Below the pieces are notes generated by a model. That model did not search any database. It was not told the DNA's origin and worked only from the letters and a program-made list of their open reading frames with translations. A stretch of DNA of 64,000 nt, from contig NZ_CP039543.1 in assembly GCF_013085545.1 (NCBI RefSeq), forward strand, positions 3,441,322 through 3,505,321, given 5' to 3'. The stretch is from Oceanidesulfovibrio marinus. GTDB lineage: Bacteria; Desulfobacterota; Desulfovibrionia; Desulfovibrionales; Desulfovibrionaceae. Of this stretch, positions 43,198 to 51,503 are shown piece after piece. The first letter of the stretch is position 1. Each line of letters starts with the position of its first letter. Position numbers and translations under genes: made by a program.

Positions 43198-43958
43198 CAC
43201 GCGCCCCCGCCAAGTGTTCCGTCGATGGGGTTGTCCACGATCAGGTCGGTGACGTGCAGCTTCCCTTTCAGCAGGTAGTCGCCGCGCTGCTCCACGTCGC
43301 CTATGTGCAGCTCGTCGGCGCGCCGTTCCACCGTGACCAGGTCGCCATCGGCTCCGGTAGTGGTCACGTTGCCGACCAGGCGGATCAGCGGAGCCACAAC
43401 CTGGATGGTTGTAGCTGACTCGGCTGTCAGCTCGCCCCCGGCCGTGACTATCGCGTTGCCCTCGACGTCCACGAAGAGGTCCTCGCCGATCCTGGCCACA
43501 GCCGTGCCGCCCACATCCGCCGTCAGATCGCGATCGATGGTCAATTCAGCGCTGCCGTCCACGATGTGGCCGGTCAGTTCATGCCGCTTGCGGTCGTACT
43601 CGAGCCAGGTCCCATCCCTGAAGCGGATGTGGCGCTTGTCCGGATCCGCCACGGGCACCGTGTCCGCTTCCGAGTAGATGGCGCCGATGACGCAGCCCTG
43701 CTCCTGGCCGTTGGGCAGGAACAGGCACAGCACGTGCTCGCCCACGTCGGGCATCTGGTACTGTTTGTCCTGGCAGGTTTTGTCGAAGCGGACGGGCAGC
43801 TCGCGAGTCACCAGAGGCGTGCCGCCTGCATGCACGTCGGGCAGCTGCACGCGGACCGTGCCTTTTTCCGGCAGTATGGAGGTCACGACGCCGACGCGGA
43901 TCATGCGCATGACCACGGCCTCCAGGGCTTCAAGGCGGCGTACTATGTCGTTTACCAT
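43197..43958 (-). CDS. Baseplate assembly protein V (spike, P2 gpV-like)
   Basis: A 253-residue protein. The N-terminal ~90 residues form the OB-fold part (RVGVVTSILPEKGTVRVQLPDVHA, GEHVLCLFLPNGQEQG and GCVIGAIYSE), followed by a beta-helix of short repeats (ELTIDRDLTADVGGTAVAR) that would form the trimeric needle. The C-terminal VDNPIDGTLGGG closes the spike. The protein punctures the outer membrane during infection. Its stop overlaps U by one nucleotide. Confidence 0.88.
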   Translation of the reverse strand: MVNDIVRRLEALEAVVMRMIRVGVVTSILPEKGTVRVQLPDVHAGGTPLVTRELPVRFDKTCQDKQYQMPDVGEHVLCLFLPNGQEQGCVIGAIYSEADTVPVADPDKRHIRFRDGTWLEYDRKRHELTGHIVDGSAELTIDRDLTADVGGTAVARIGEDLFVDVEGNAIVTAGGELTAESATTIQVVAPLIRLVGNVTTTGADGDLVTVERRADELHIGDVEQRGDYLLKGKLHVTDLIVDNPIDGTLGGGA

Positions 43959-44977
43959 GTGAGGGTCTTCCGTATTTTTGCGGACGTGGTGTAGCCCGCG
44001 CTTCTGTCGAATCCGTGGCGCACCTGCTCCACTGCGTAAATTCCATCGAACCGCCGGAACCCGGACAGGCTGAGATTCATGCCGGCAAGGAGCCTGGGCT
44101 CTCCCATCAACGCGACGTCTCCCTCGACCTCCTGCTGGTTCTTCTTGCGGAGCGCGGCCTTGGCCTTTTTCTCGGCCATGGCCACGTCTTCGGCGATCTG
44201 GTTCACCCGCAGAACACGGCTCCCCGCTGGGGAGTCCGGCGGGGTGAACGTGTACGTCTTGAGCTGCTTGTCTTTGGGATCGTGGTAGGAGACCTCGCAG
44301 GCCTTGTAGACGTCCGTGGCCTTGGTCCGCAGGTTCAACGTCCTGAGATTGCTCTGCCCCCGCGAAATGGAGAAGGAAGCGGGCTTGGCGTCGTACCTTT
44401 CGCCGGCAAAAACGATGATCGTTGCGTCGTTGATCTTGAGGTTCAGCCCGAATTCATCCGCAACGCGCTTCATGAAGGCGATGTCGGTCTCTGCCCGCTG
44501 GTCGAGCCGGGAGAACTGCACGTCGTCCGCCTGCCAGGAAAGCTCGAATCCAGCCTGCTCCGAGATGTCCAGAAACACCTGGCGGAGGCTGCCGTTCTCC
44601 CACGCCCTGGTCTTGACCTCTTTGCGGATGGTGTTCTGGGTCATGGAGCTGACCGCTTTCAAAGAAATGGTGTCGCCGCTCCCCACCGAGATTTCCACCT
44701 CGTCGACCTGGAAGGAGCCACAGGGTATCGACACCGGGCTCGATCCCGGACCGTCCCAGCCCTCCAGGCAGATGATGGAAGCGGAGACCGTATCGCCCTT
44801 GCGGGGCAGCCAGTCGCCTTTCCAGAGGTGGTCCCGATCATCCATGTCGATGCGCAGGTCATCGGCCTGGCCGTGGGCGTTGTCCGTGTAGGCAAAGCTC
44901 TTCACGAATGGCGCAATGTCCCCCGAGATGTCCCTGCCGAGATAACGGAGCTGGATCGTGGCGGCTCTAGATTGCAT
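43952..44977 (-). CDS. Late control protein D (P2 gpD-like, tail hub)
   Basis: A 341-residue protein of the P2 gpD/VgrG-hub family: SFAYTDNAHGQADDLRIDMDD, GDTISLKAVSSMTQN, FLDISEQAGFELSWQADDV, AFMKRVADEFGLNLKI and a final SGFRRFDGIYAVEQVRHGFD. In contractile tails it forms the hub that holds the spike. It overlaps X by 11 bp and V by 7 bp. Family name comes from a role in late gene control in P2, but the structural role is established. Confidence 0.9.
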   Translation of the reverse strand: MQSRAATIQLRYLGRDISGDIAPFVKSFAYTDNAHGQADDLRIDMDDRDHLWKGDWLPRKGDTVSASIICLEGWDGPGSSPVSIPCGSFQVDEVEISVGSGDTISLKAVSSMTQNTIRKEVKTRAWENGSLRQVFLDISEQAGFELSWQADDVQFSRLDQRAETDIAFMKRVADEFGLNLKINDATIIVFAGERYDAKPASFSISRGQSNLRTLNLRTKATDVYKACEVSYHDPKDKQLKTYTFTPPDSPAGSRVLRVNQIAEDVAMAEKKAKAALRKKNQQEVEGDVALMGEPRLLAGMNLSLSGFRRFDGIYAVEQVRHGFDRSAGYTTSAKIRKTLTW

Positions 44978-45182
44978 CGCGCCTCCAGGGTGGGGTTACG
45001 GTTTCGACGTTGGCGGAGTTGACGTCCGGGATCTGCAGGACAACCCCGGCGGAAAAAACCAGGGTGCCCCGGTGCGCGGGGTTGGCGTCGAGCAGGAGGT
45101 GCAGCAGATGCTCGCTGCCCAGAACGGCCCGCGCGATGGAGTCCCAGGCCTCACCCTGGGAAGTCGTGTAGGTGCTAGGCAT
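44967..45182 (-). CDS. Tail protein X (LysM-like, P2 gpX family)
   Basis: A 71-residue LysM-type protein (YTTSQGEAWDSIARAVLGSE, then ANPAHRGTLVFSAGVVLQIP). Members of the X family bind the tail tube and may attach to peptidoglycan. The start overlaps the tape measure stop by 8 bp (ATGCCTAGC) and the end overlaps gpD by 11 bp. Confidence 0.85.
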   Translation of the reverse strand: MPSTYTTSQGEAWDSIARAVLGSEHLLHLLLDANPAHRGTLVFSAGVVLQIPDVNSANVETVTPPWRRDAI

Positions 45183-47310
45183 ACGCCGTTCGCTCCCGCT
45201 CTCTGAACATTTCAGCGACCACCCGCTTTATCCGCTCCTCCAGCCCTTCGTTGGCCTGAGATACGGCGGCCCGGACCGTTCCGCTGTCCGTTCCCCCGGA
45301 TACATTCACCGTCTGGTTGATGGTGATGGTCTGGCTGGTGGCCTGCCTCGACTGGACAAGGCTGTTGACGCCGGCCGGAAGCGCGCGGGACGGTGTGTTT
45401 GGCTTGGCGGCCGCTACCGGAGCGGCCTGCGCCGCGTCTCCAGGGTTGGACTGCTTCGCGTCGTCACCGCCGCCGAAGATGCTGCCCACAGCGCCGCCGA
45501 CGGACTTCAAGAGACCGCCCACAACGGAGGCGCCTTTGGAGATCATCCCGATAAGCGGCAGCCCCTTGATCTTGTCCCAGGCCCAGGTAAACGCCTTGAC
45601 GACGGCGTTCCAGACGCCCACGAAGAACGTCTTGACCTTGCTCCAGTTGGCGATCAGCAGGGTTGCGCCTATTGCGATGCCACCCACGATCAGGCCGATA
45701 GGGTTGGCCATGACAGCCAGGCCCATGACCCGGAACGCCGTGCCGATGGCGGTGCACGCCCCGGTGACGATGGCCTGTCCGATGGCCCACGCCTTTTGCG
45801 CGGCCCCCAGCACTGCGACCTTTGCGGCCGACCAGGCGGACGAAAGACCGACGGCCCGCAGCCCCGAAGCCAAAGCCGGCAACATGCCGGACACCATCGG
45901 CCCGACAGCCCTTCCCATGGTGACCACGTTCATGGTGAAACGCCCGACGCCGAAGGCCACGCGCCCGCCCATGACCACACCCAGGGCGATGGCCGCGTTT
46001 TCCCAGCCGCCAAGCAACCCGACCACGCCTTCGACCACGCCCCATGTGGTGGAAAAGACCGAGTACAGACCGCGCCCGAAAGACATGATCCCCGGAACAG
46101 CCGCTTTGACGGACTCGCCGATGCCGACCAGATCGGCCCGGTGGGACCTGACCCAATCGGACAGCCTGGGGGCGATATCCTGCAGCAGGGGAGCAAGCGC
46201 GCCGCCGATCAAGCCGAAGACCTCGGAGGTCACAGAACCGATGACCGTGGTCAGCTGGCCGAAGGCGGTGTTGTAGGCCAGAGCGCCTTCCCGGCCCTCG
46301 TCGGACAGAACGTTCAGCTGGCGCTGCTGCGCAAGGATCTCGTCAACGCCTTCCTTTCTGGATCGCAGGTAGCCGAAAAACTTGTTGGCCTCGCCGCCCA
46401 TGAGTATGTCCGCCGCGGAAGACGCTTGCTGCCCGTCGGGCATTTCCTTGATGGCCTTGGCGATGCGCCGGAACTGCTCTTCCGGCTTCAGATCCTGCAG
46501 CTCTTCAAAAGAAAGGCCGATGATCTGCAACGACTCCTTGACCGGGGTTGTCTCTTCCAGCCCGGCGGACTCCCCGAGCTTGTTGTTCATCTCCTCGATC
46601 AGGTCCCCGACGTTATCGATCTCGAACCCGGCCTCCTTGGCCACACCGCCCCAGGCCTGGAAGGTTCCGGCGGACACCCCGAGCGCCCTGGCCAGGGCGA
46701 CCTGCTCCCCCGTGGCCTTGTTGGCCACGGTCATGGCCGCCCCGACAGCGCCCACTCCGGCCGCAACGCCTGCAGCAACGCCAGCGCCCATCTTGGCGGC
46801 GGAGCCGATCTGCCCACGGATCTTCCCGGCGGCCTCCATCCCCTTGTTCAGCCGGTCCATTCTGGACTGCGCCTTGTCGATCTGGGATGTCAGCTTGCGA
46901 TAGTCCTTGGAGAGCGCGCCCAGCCCCTGCCCGGTCTCGTCGATCCTGACCTTGTGCCTGATAAACTGCTTGGACGCCGAATCTACAGAGGACCTCAGGC
47001 TCTTCACCTTGCCTTCGGCGTTCTCAATGCGACGCGCCATCATCCCCGAGGCCCCGCCGGCGGCTTCTGCCTGGCCTTTCAGGTCGGCCAGGTCCTTTTC
47101 AGCAGCGGCAAGCTCGCGCCTGGAGGAACGGACCTTGTCCCGGAGCTCATAGAAGCCCTTCATGAGCTTGTGCGTAGGCTCGGATTTCAGCCCCCGGATA
47201 GACGAGCCAAGCTCCTTGATCCGGGACTCGGCACCCCCGAAGGTCGACTTGAACGTCGACCCCAGGGAGGCTCCGATCTCCATGCTTATGCCGAGTTTGC
47301 GCTCTGCCAT
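45175..47310 (-). CDS. Tail tape measure protein
   Basis: A 711-residue protein. Residues ~1-170 are coiled coil (Lys/Glu/Arg-rich, GFYELRDKVRSSRRELAAAEKD), followed by a hydrophobic Gly/Ala-rich domain (~175-200), then helical segments and a second hydrophobic region (~400-550), with a Ser/Gln-rich beta-type C-terminus (VQSRQATSQTITINQTVNV). The length sets tail length; 711 residues is consistent with a tail near 100 nm. It follows the E/E' pair as in P2. Confidence 0.88.
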   Translation of the reverse strand: MAERKLGISMEIGASLGSTFKSTFGGAESRIKELGSSIRGLKSEPTHKLMKGFYELRDKVRSSRRELAAAEKDLADLKGQAEAAGGASGMMARRIENAEGKVKSLRSSVDSASKQFIRHKVRIDETGQGLGALSKDYRKLTSQIDKAQSRMDRLNKGMEAAGKIRGQIGSAAKMGAGVAAGVAAGVGAVGAAMTVANKATGEQVALARALGVSAGTFQAWGGVAKEAGFEIDNVGDLIEEMNNKLGESAGLEETTPVKESLQIIGLSFEELQDLKPEEQFRRIAKAIKEMPDGQQASSAADILMGGEANKFFGYLRSRKEGVDEILAQQRQLNVLSDEGREGALAYNTAFGQLTTVIGSVTSEVFGLIGGALAPLLQDIAPRLSDWVRSHRADLVGIGESVKAAVPGIMSFGRGLYSVFSTTWGVVEGVVGLLGGWENAAIALGVVMGGRVAFGVGRFTMNVVTMGRAVGPMVSGMLPALASGLRAVGLSSAWSAAKVAVLGAAQKAWAIGQAIVTGACTAIGTAFRVMGLAVMANPIGLIVGGIAIGATLLIANWSKVKTFFVGVWNAVVKAFTWAWDKIKGLPLIGMISKGASVVGGLLKSVGGAVGSIFGGGDDAKQSNPGDAAQAAPVAAAKPNTPSRALPAGVNSLVQSRQATSQTITINQTVNVSGGTDSGTVRAAVSQANEGLEERIKRVVAEMFRERERTAYA

Positions 47311-47328
47311 TGTTGCTCCATCACACCG

Positions 47329-47771
47329 TCAGATCCTGGGACCCAGTTGCTTCTCAACCTCTGCGGCCTCCGCCAGCCAATCCAGCATTTCCGTTTGCTC
47401 AAGTCGTTCGATCTCGGACAGCGGCCAGCCCGATAAGCGACTCAGCAAAAGCACTGCCCGCCTCAGATTTCCGATTCCGCCTCCAGCTTGGGAACCTGGG
47501 GGCGGCTCACTTTCAAAAAACGGTAGGCCTCCATCAGCAGCTCGTAATCGCCATCGGGCATGTCCATGATTTCCTCGGAAGGCACGTCGCAAAGCAGCCC
47601 GAACAGGGTGACCTCGATTTCTCCGGAGGTTGCGTCCGGGCCGGCCGCCCGCTGTGCTTCGAGACGGTCCCGCACCAGGCAGCGGCGCATGGTCAGCTCA
47701 GTCACTTCGTTGTCGCCCACGGTGATGGGCTCCGACAGCGTGATGGTCTTGGTGATTTGTTTCTTCGCCAT
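47329..47771 (-). CDS. Tail assembly chaperone E+E' (produced by programmed -1 frameshift)
   Basis: The E reading frame (47771 to 47463) carries T_TTT_TTG in frame at 47520-47514. A -1 slip there joins 86 codons of E to a second frame that runs to a stop at 47329, adding 61 residues (GAA AGT GAG CCG onward, LLSRLSGWPLSEIERLEQTE). The product would be ~147 residues. P2 uses the same slippery heptamer for E+E'. The tail chaperone pair guides tape measure folding. A stable stem-loop lies 8 nt after the heptamer. Confidence 0.85.
47463..47771 (-). CDS. Tail assembly chaperone E (unshifted form)
   Basis: A 102-residue protein of the P2 gpE/Mu gp41-like family (PF10109-type): MAKKQITKTITLSEPITVGDN, then LTMRRCLVRDRLEAQ, and MDMPDGDYELLMEAYRFLK at the end. 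It is the zero-frame product, made without frameshifting, and would be in excess over E+E'. It starts 3 bp after the tube gene and ends at TGA 47463. Confidence 0.85.
   Translation of the reverse strand: MAKKQITKTITLSEPITVGDNEVTELTMRRCLVRDRLEAQRAAGPDATSGEIEVTLFGLLCDVPSEEIMDMPDGDYELLMEAYRFLKVSRPQVPKLEAESEI
47514..47520 (-). promoter_or_regulatory. Slippery heptamer T_TTT_TTG for -1 frameshift
   Basis: Codons CGT TTT TTG AAA in the E frame; the heptamer is in the correct phase (X XXY YYZ). Eight nt downstream a hairpin CCGCC-C-CCAG / CTGG-A-GGCGG (loop GTTCCCAAG) supplies the pausing element. Confidence 0.85.
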
Positions 47772-47774
47772 GGG

Positions 47775-48308
47775 TTATGCCTCCTCGCCGACCGCGGCAC
47801 GCACAGCGGCCAGATGGTCCGTGCCGTCGACCATGAAGATGTAGTTCAGCTTGTCGAGTTCGAGGATCTCCTGCCCGTCCTGGACGTACTTCAGGTAGGA
47901 AATCTCGAGCTCGAGCTCCGAGTCCTGCGGCTTGGCCGTCTCGAACTTGCCGAGGGATGCGCTCTTGGGCATGCCGCGCAGGATGACCCGCTCGGAAATG
48001 ACTTCGATTTTACCGGTGCCGCCGTCGTGGTGCTGCACAGCGGCGCGCAGATCGAGGTGGTGGTACTCGGGGGCCTGGAGCTGGATGAAGTTCGCCGTCT
48101 TGGTCCGGAAGGCCAGCTTCGCGCTCATGGACTGGAACTGCCCCAGAGTGGGGCTGTCTATTTCGCCGGCGATTCCTGCGCCGGACAGGGGCTCGGTCAT
48201 GGCCTGCAGTTGTGGCAGCTCGACCGTGGCCACGCCCATCAGCACGGCCCCGTCCTTGTAGACGTTGAAGGTGATGGTTTTCTCGGGGATCTTGTTCACA
48301 TTGGCCAT
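47775..48308 (-). CDS. Major tail tube protein (P2 FII-like)
   Basis: A 177-residue protein with the FII family features: KIPEKTITFNVYKDGAVLMGVA, then ATVELPQLQAMTEPLSGAGIAGEID and LELEISYLKYVQDGQEIL near the C-terminus. It polymerises into the inner tail tube. It is directly downstream of the sheath gene (10 bp), the order in P2. Confidence 0.9.
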   Translation of the reverse strand: MANVNKIPEKTITFNVYKDGAVLMGVATVELPQLQAMTEPLSGAGIAGEIDSPTLGQFQSMSAKLAFRTKTANFIQLQAPEYHHLDLRAAVQHHDGGTGKIEVISERVILRGMPKSASLGKFETAKPQDSELELEISYLKYVQDGQEILELDKLNYIFMVDGTDHLAAVRAAVGEEA

Positions 48309-48318
48309 CTCTCACCTC

Positions 48319-49554
48319 TTACGAAAACAGGTTTTGGAGATACTCGGGGTCGTACTCCAGGGTGTTGACGATCTCCCGCGCCGGCGAAGGCGGGGTCAGG
48401 TAGGTGTGGAAGCGGATGATGCCGTCCATCAGGTCGGTTACCGGGTTTTCGTCTTCCACAAACACGATGCGCCCGCCCAGGATGATCTCCATGGCGCGGA
48501 AGCCGTTCAGCCGGATGTTCTCGCTGTCGATGATCGTCTGGATCAGGCGGCGGGTAACAGGCCAGTCGACCTTCTGGAAGTAGGTCAGAATGAAGGTGTT
48601 CGCGTGCCAGCTGAAGAACCGGCGGATCGGAATAAAGGCGTCCTTGGGATCGGTGACGCTGGGGTAGCATGCAGTCCGGTTGCCCCACAGCTTCCACCCG
48701 CCGACAAAGTTCAGCGCGGTGACCACGCCCTGGCTGTTCAGGTAGTTGGCCTGGTCAAGACCGAGCCAGACTTCCTCGCCGCCGGCCACTGCAGAGTCCG
48801 CATACAAGCGGTTGTTGGAAGGCGAGCGGTACGGCACGTCTCCACTCTGTTCGTCCACGTCCCCGATCAGCCCGGCCAGCTGGGTGGACATGTGGAAAAC
48901 CTCATCGCCGAGTTTCACCTTGGGCCAACACACGATCATATTCGGGTCGGTCAGGTTGTTGTCGTTCTTGTACCCGGCGACGTCGGGGTAGTACGGCACG
49001 GTGTCGTCAGGGATATCGACCAGGGCGACGGCCTTGAACAAGCCGTTGATGTCCGTGGCCTTCGCGGCCATGGCAATAGCCACGGCCGGATCATGGGACC
49101 AGCCGGGGGCGCAGATCAGGCCGGGAACGACCCGGAACCGCGTGAACACTTCGTTGATGAGTTCCAGGCCCGTCAGCTTGCCGGTGTTCGCGTCGATGCC
49201 GCCGATGATGTCCGCGGAGGTCACCTGCAGGGGATCCGGCTCTTCGTCGGTAGTATGCTTCGCGGGGTCGTAGACGTTGACGAAGACCACCGGGGCCACG
49301 CCGTACAGCCCGAACTGTGAGCGGGCGAACTCGCAGAGCGAGTAGCTCTGCCAGTCGTCGCTCTCGCCAAATGCTGCAACGAACTCGGTGTAGGTGTAAC
49401 AAAGCACTGGCTCGTTGATCTTGCGCTCGGCAGGATCCTTGTCCTCGATCGGGGCGGTGCCGAATACTACGGGTATCGATGCCGAGATCCTGCGCGGGGG
49501 CAGTATCGACGTGGGCACCTCGAGGGCGTAGACGCCGTGTTGATACGCGCTCAT
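48319..49554 (-). CDS. Tail sheath protein (P2 FI-like)
   Basis: A 411-residue sheath protein: TSILPPRRISASIPVVFGTAP at the start, then YTEFVAAFGESDDWQSYSLCEFARSQF, FVNVYDP and a C-terminal RLNGFRAMEIILGGRIVFVEDENPVTDLMDG. Length is typical for P2-type sheaths. The contractile sheath drives the tube into the host envelope. It overlaps the upstream gene by 4 bp. Confidence 0.92.
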   Translation of the reverse strand: MSAYQHGVYALEVPTSILPPRRISASIPVVFGTAPIEDKDPAERKINEPVLCYTYTEFVAAFGESDDWQSYSLCEFARSQFGLYGVAPVVFVNVYDPAKHTTDEEPDPLQVTSADIIGGIDANTGKLTGLELINEVFTRFRVVPGLICAPGWSHDPAVAIAMAAKATDINGLFKAVALVDIPDDTVPYYPDVAGYKNDNNLTDPNMIVCWPKVKLGDEVFHMSTQLAGLIGDVDEQSGDVPYRSPSNNRLYADSAVAGGEEVWLGLDQANYLNSQGVVTALNFVGGWKLWGNRTACYPSVTDPKDAFIPIRRFFSWHANTFILTYFQKVDWPVTRRLIQTIIDSENIRLNGFRAMEIILGGRIVFVEDENPVTDLMDGIIRFHTYLTPPSPAREIVNTLEYDPEYLQNLFS

Positions 49555-50015
49555 ATTTCAAAACCCTCCACAATTTGCCGCGGGGCAGGCCTGCGCCAGG
49601 TGGTGGCCAGGACTACGACCGCGTATCGATGCTGTTCTCTTCTGGGGTCCGGACGCCTGGTGCGGACCGGCCATTGTCGTTCAAATTCATCGTCGAGCAC
49701 CCGGGCTTTGCGCAGAATGGTCCGAAGCCGGTCGGTGAACGCCGCGGTCCATTGCTCCAGCCCTTGCGGCCCGCGGTGCGAACTCATGCAGAGCGTGATT
49801 TCCACAGAGACCACGCTCTCTTTCTCGCTGTCCTCCGCCTCTTCCCAGGAGACCACGACGCAAGGGAAAGCTTCCTCGCCGCCAAGGCCTTCAGGCAGGC
49901 CGCCGACATACACCGGGGGCTCGGTCAGAACCTCCGCCTCCGGGTGCTCCAACAGGAAGCCGGCCAGGTCCTCCCGGATCCGGCGGCCAAGCGCTTCGAT
50001 CAGGCGGGCAATCAT
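49551..50015 (-). CDS. Tail terminator/completion-like protein
   Basis: A 154-residue protein: MIARLIEALGRRIREDLAGFLL, then PPVYVGGLPEGLGGEEAFPCVVVSWEEAE and a basic Arg-rich C-terminal half. It resembles Mu gp37-like tail terminator proteins that join tails to heads. Position between the minor tail protein gene and the sheath supports this. It has 4-bp overlaps on both sides. Assignment is moderate because the family is divergent. Confidence 0.6.
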   Translation of the reverse strand: MIARLIEALGRRIREDLAGFLLEHPEAEVLTEPPVYVGGLPEGLGGEEAFPCVVVSWEEAEDSEKESVVSVEITLCMSSHRGPQGLEQWTAAFTDRLRTILRKARVLDDEFERQWPVRTRRPDPRREQHRYAVVVLATTWRRPAPRQIVEGFEI

Positions 50016-50623
50016 CGGAGCCCCGCCTGCTGCAGCACATATTCAGCCTCGTGGATGACGTTCTTTTGCAGACGCTCTTCGGCGAGCTCCTGCAGCTCGA
50101 ACTGATTGCCCTCGTCTTTGAGGGCCTGCAGGTGGCTCGGCCCGAAAAGTACGCGCAAGGGATACTGGTCAGAGCCCACCCGCTTGTAGACCTGCGCTCC
50201 GCTTCCGGAGGCCTGGACAAAGGAGCCGCCCACGACCTTGCGGCCGGACGTCTTCTTCACCTGGACGGACACGCCTTGCTTGGGGCGACGGCCGCCAGCG
50301 GCCACAGGAACGCGGGGCCGGGCGCCGTAGCGGAACAGCGGCACGGACATCCGTCCTTCCGCCCGGAGCAGGGCGCGGGGGTACTTGTCCGCAGGCCTCG
50401 GGTTGACGATGGTCATCTTGCTGCGCACGTCTTTGGCCGGCACGTTGTAGTCTTCGCGGATCTTCCGCACCACGTCGGTGCGCATGCCCTTGATCGTTTT
50501 GGACAAGGCCCTGCAGGTGGCCTTTTGCATTCCGCCCGGAACCAGCGACAACACGTCGTTGAGCTCTTCCAGCGCCTTCTCCGCATGGAAGGTATCGATC
50601 CGGATCAGATCGTTTTTCGCCAT
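50012..50623 (-). CDS. Prophage minor tail protein Z-like (GPZ family)
   Basis: A 203-residue basic protein: ALEELNDVLSLVPGGMQKATCRALSKTIKG, then AKDVRSKMTIVNPRPADKY and the C-terminal GPSHLQALKDEGNQFELQELAEERL. This is the lambda Z-like minor tail family seen in many prophages. ATG 50623 overlaps the stop of the upstream gene (TGATG). It lies between the head-tail joining gene and the tail terminator-like gene. Confidence 0.75.
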   Translation of the reverse strand: MAKNDLIRIDTFHAEKALEELNDVLSLVPGGMQKATCRALSKTIKGMRTDVVRKIREDYNVPAKDVRSKMTIVNPRPADKYPRALLRAEGRMSVPLFRYGARPRVPVAAGGRRPKQGVSVQVKKTSGRKVVGGSFVQASGSGAQVYKRVGSDQYPLRVLFGPSHLQALKDEGNQFELQELAEERLQKNVIHEAEYVLQQAGLR

Positions 50624-50925
50624 CAGGACACCTCCTTGTAGAGCTGGATTTCGAGAAAGCCCCCGGCCCCTTTGGTGTTGGAGACGATCCACGGCACGCC
50701 GTCCAAAATCATGGGGCGGCCGGACTTCGGCCTGGCCAGCTCCGCTTCCTTGACCACCAGCTTCCTGACCTGGACGTTGACGTTCTCCCTGGCTTCGTCA
50801 GGCCCTTGGCCTTCGTCATCGACCAGGGCCGTCAAAGGCCGGCCGTCAATGACCACCGGCTGCCCGAAGTCCTGCAGGTAGATCTCCAGATCCCCGCCCT
50901 GGATGGCGTCCATGAGAGTTGTCAC
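50623..50925 (-). CDS. Head-tail joining protein-like
   Basis: A 100-residue protein starting at GTG 50925 (or ATG 50913). It has IYLQDFGQPVVIDGRPLTALVDDEG, a linker, and SGRPMILDGVPWIVSNTKG, with beta-rich ends, matching the head-tail joining type of lambda-like prophages (FII-like fold). It follows the lysis genes and precedes the Z-like gene. Its stop forms TGATG with the next gene. Confidence 0.62.
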   Translation of the reverse strand: MTTLMDAIQGGDLEIYLQDFGQPVVIDGRPLTALVDDEGQGPDEARENVNVQVRKLVVKEAELARPKSGRPMILDGVPWIVSNTKGAGGFLEIQLYKEVS

Positions 50926-51137
50926 GGCCTGTTCTCCAGCGTGTCTATGTAGAGGAGCAGCTCTTTTGCGTCTTCGCGGCCCATGCAGATGCCGCCGTCA
51001 GGAGTCGCCACCAGGCTCTCCAGAGTCGGACGGGGTGGCTTCGGACTTGTCTCCTTTGAAACGGCGCACCCACTCGCCAGCAGGATCATCAGCAATGGCG
51101 TCAGCAGAACGCTGGCGCTCACGAGCCCGCCACGCAT
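50922..51137 (-). CDS. Rz1-like outer membrane lipoprotein (o-spanin candidate), overlapping the gene at 50998
   Basis: A 71-residue protein with a signal peptide ending in a lipobox (LLTPLLMILLASGC, cleavage before Cys), followed by a proline-rich segment (SPKPPRPTLESL). This is the pattern of Rz1 o-spanins. It lies out of frame over the 3' half of the gene at 50998-51207, an overlap common for Rz/Rz1 pairs. It would link to an inner-membrane partner and disrupt the outer membrane at lysis. Confidence 0.6.
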   Translation of the reverse strand: MRGGLVSASVLLTPLLMILLASGCAVSKETSPKPPRPTLESLVATPDGGICMGREDAKELLLYIDTLENRP

Positions 51138-51207
51138 CCCATGCCGTCTGGATGGCGCGCGCGATGAGGCCGAGCGTTCTGCCGATGTTGTCGAGGAATG
51201 ACCACAT
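50998..51207 (-). CDS. Small phage protein overlapping the Rz1-like gene (lysis region)
   Basis: A 69-residue protein starting MWSFLDNIGRTLGLIARAIQ, which forms an amphipathic helix, followed by an Arg/Glu/Ala-rich helical stretch (WRARERQRSADAIADD). It could be the i-spanin (Rz-like) partner, though a clear transmembrane segment is missing. It lies directly after the holin-like gene and embeds the Rz1-like gene start in another frame. The SD is GAG-type and weak. Confidence 0.45.
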   Translation of the reverse strand: MWSFLDNIGRTLGLIARAIQTAWDAWRARERQRSADAIADDPAGEWVRRFKGDKSEATPSDSGEPGGDS

Positions 51208-51221
51208 TGCACGGAACCGGC

Positions 51222-51491
51222 CTATGAGAGGGCTTTTGCGGACGTCGCAGTGAGCTTCTTCCGCGAGGAGAAGATGCGGAAAATGATCTTCAGCAGGGAG
51301 GCGAAGGAGACAACTCCGCCGGTAATGACCACCGGGAGTTGCGCCTGCGTGTCGGGATCGACCTGAATTCCGAAGAGGAGAAGGACGCCGCAGACCAGCG
51401 TAACAATGGACGTCCAGATCTCCTTCGAAGTGTACCAGACTTTCTTCTCTTCCACGCTGCCCGTCACTTCCACGATGTTCGTCTCTTCCAT
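51222..51491 (-). CDS. Holin-like two-helix membrane protein
   Basis: An 89-residue protein with a hydrophilic N-terminus (~1-22) and two hydrophobic helices (WTSIVTLVCGVLLLFGI at ~26-43 and VVITGGVVSFASLLKIIF at ~53-70), then a basic tail. Size, topology and position between endolysin and spanin-like genes fit a small holin or anti-holin. It is 12 bp downstream of the transglycosylase gene. Confidence 0.6.
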   Translation of the reverse strand: MEETNIVEVTGSVEEKKVWYTSKEIWTSIVTLVCGVLLLFGIQVDPDTQAQLPVVITGGVVSFASLLKIIFRIFSSRKKLTATSAKALS

Positions 51492-51503
51492 GTCGTTTGC
51501 TCC

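Noticed and set aside
45172-47436. 754-codon plus-strand frame opposite the tape measure gene
   Set aside because: Antisense shadow; the minus-strand tape measure gene is well supported by position and coiled-coil content.
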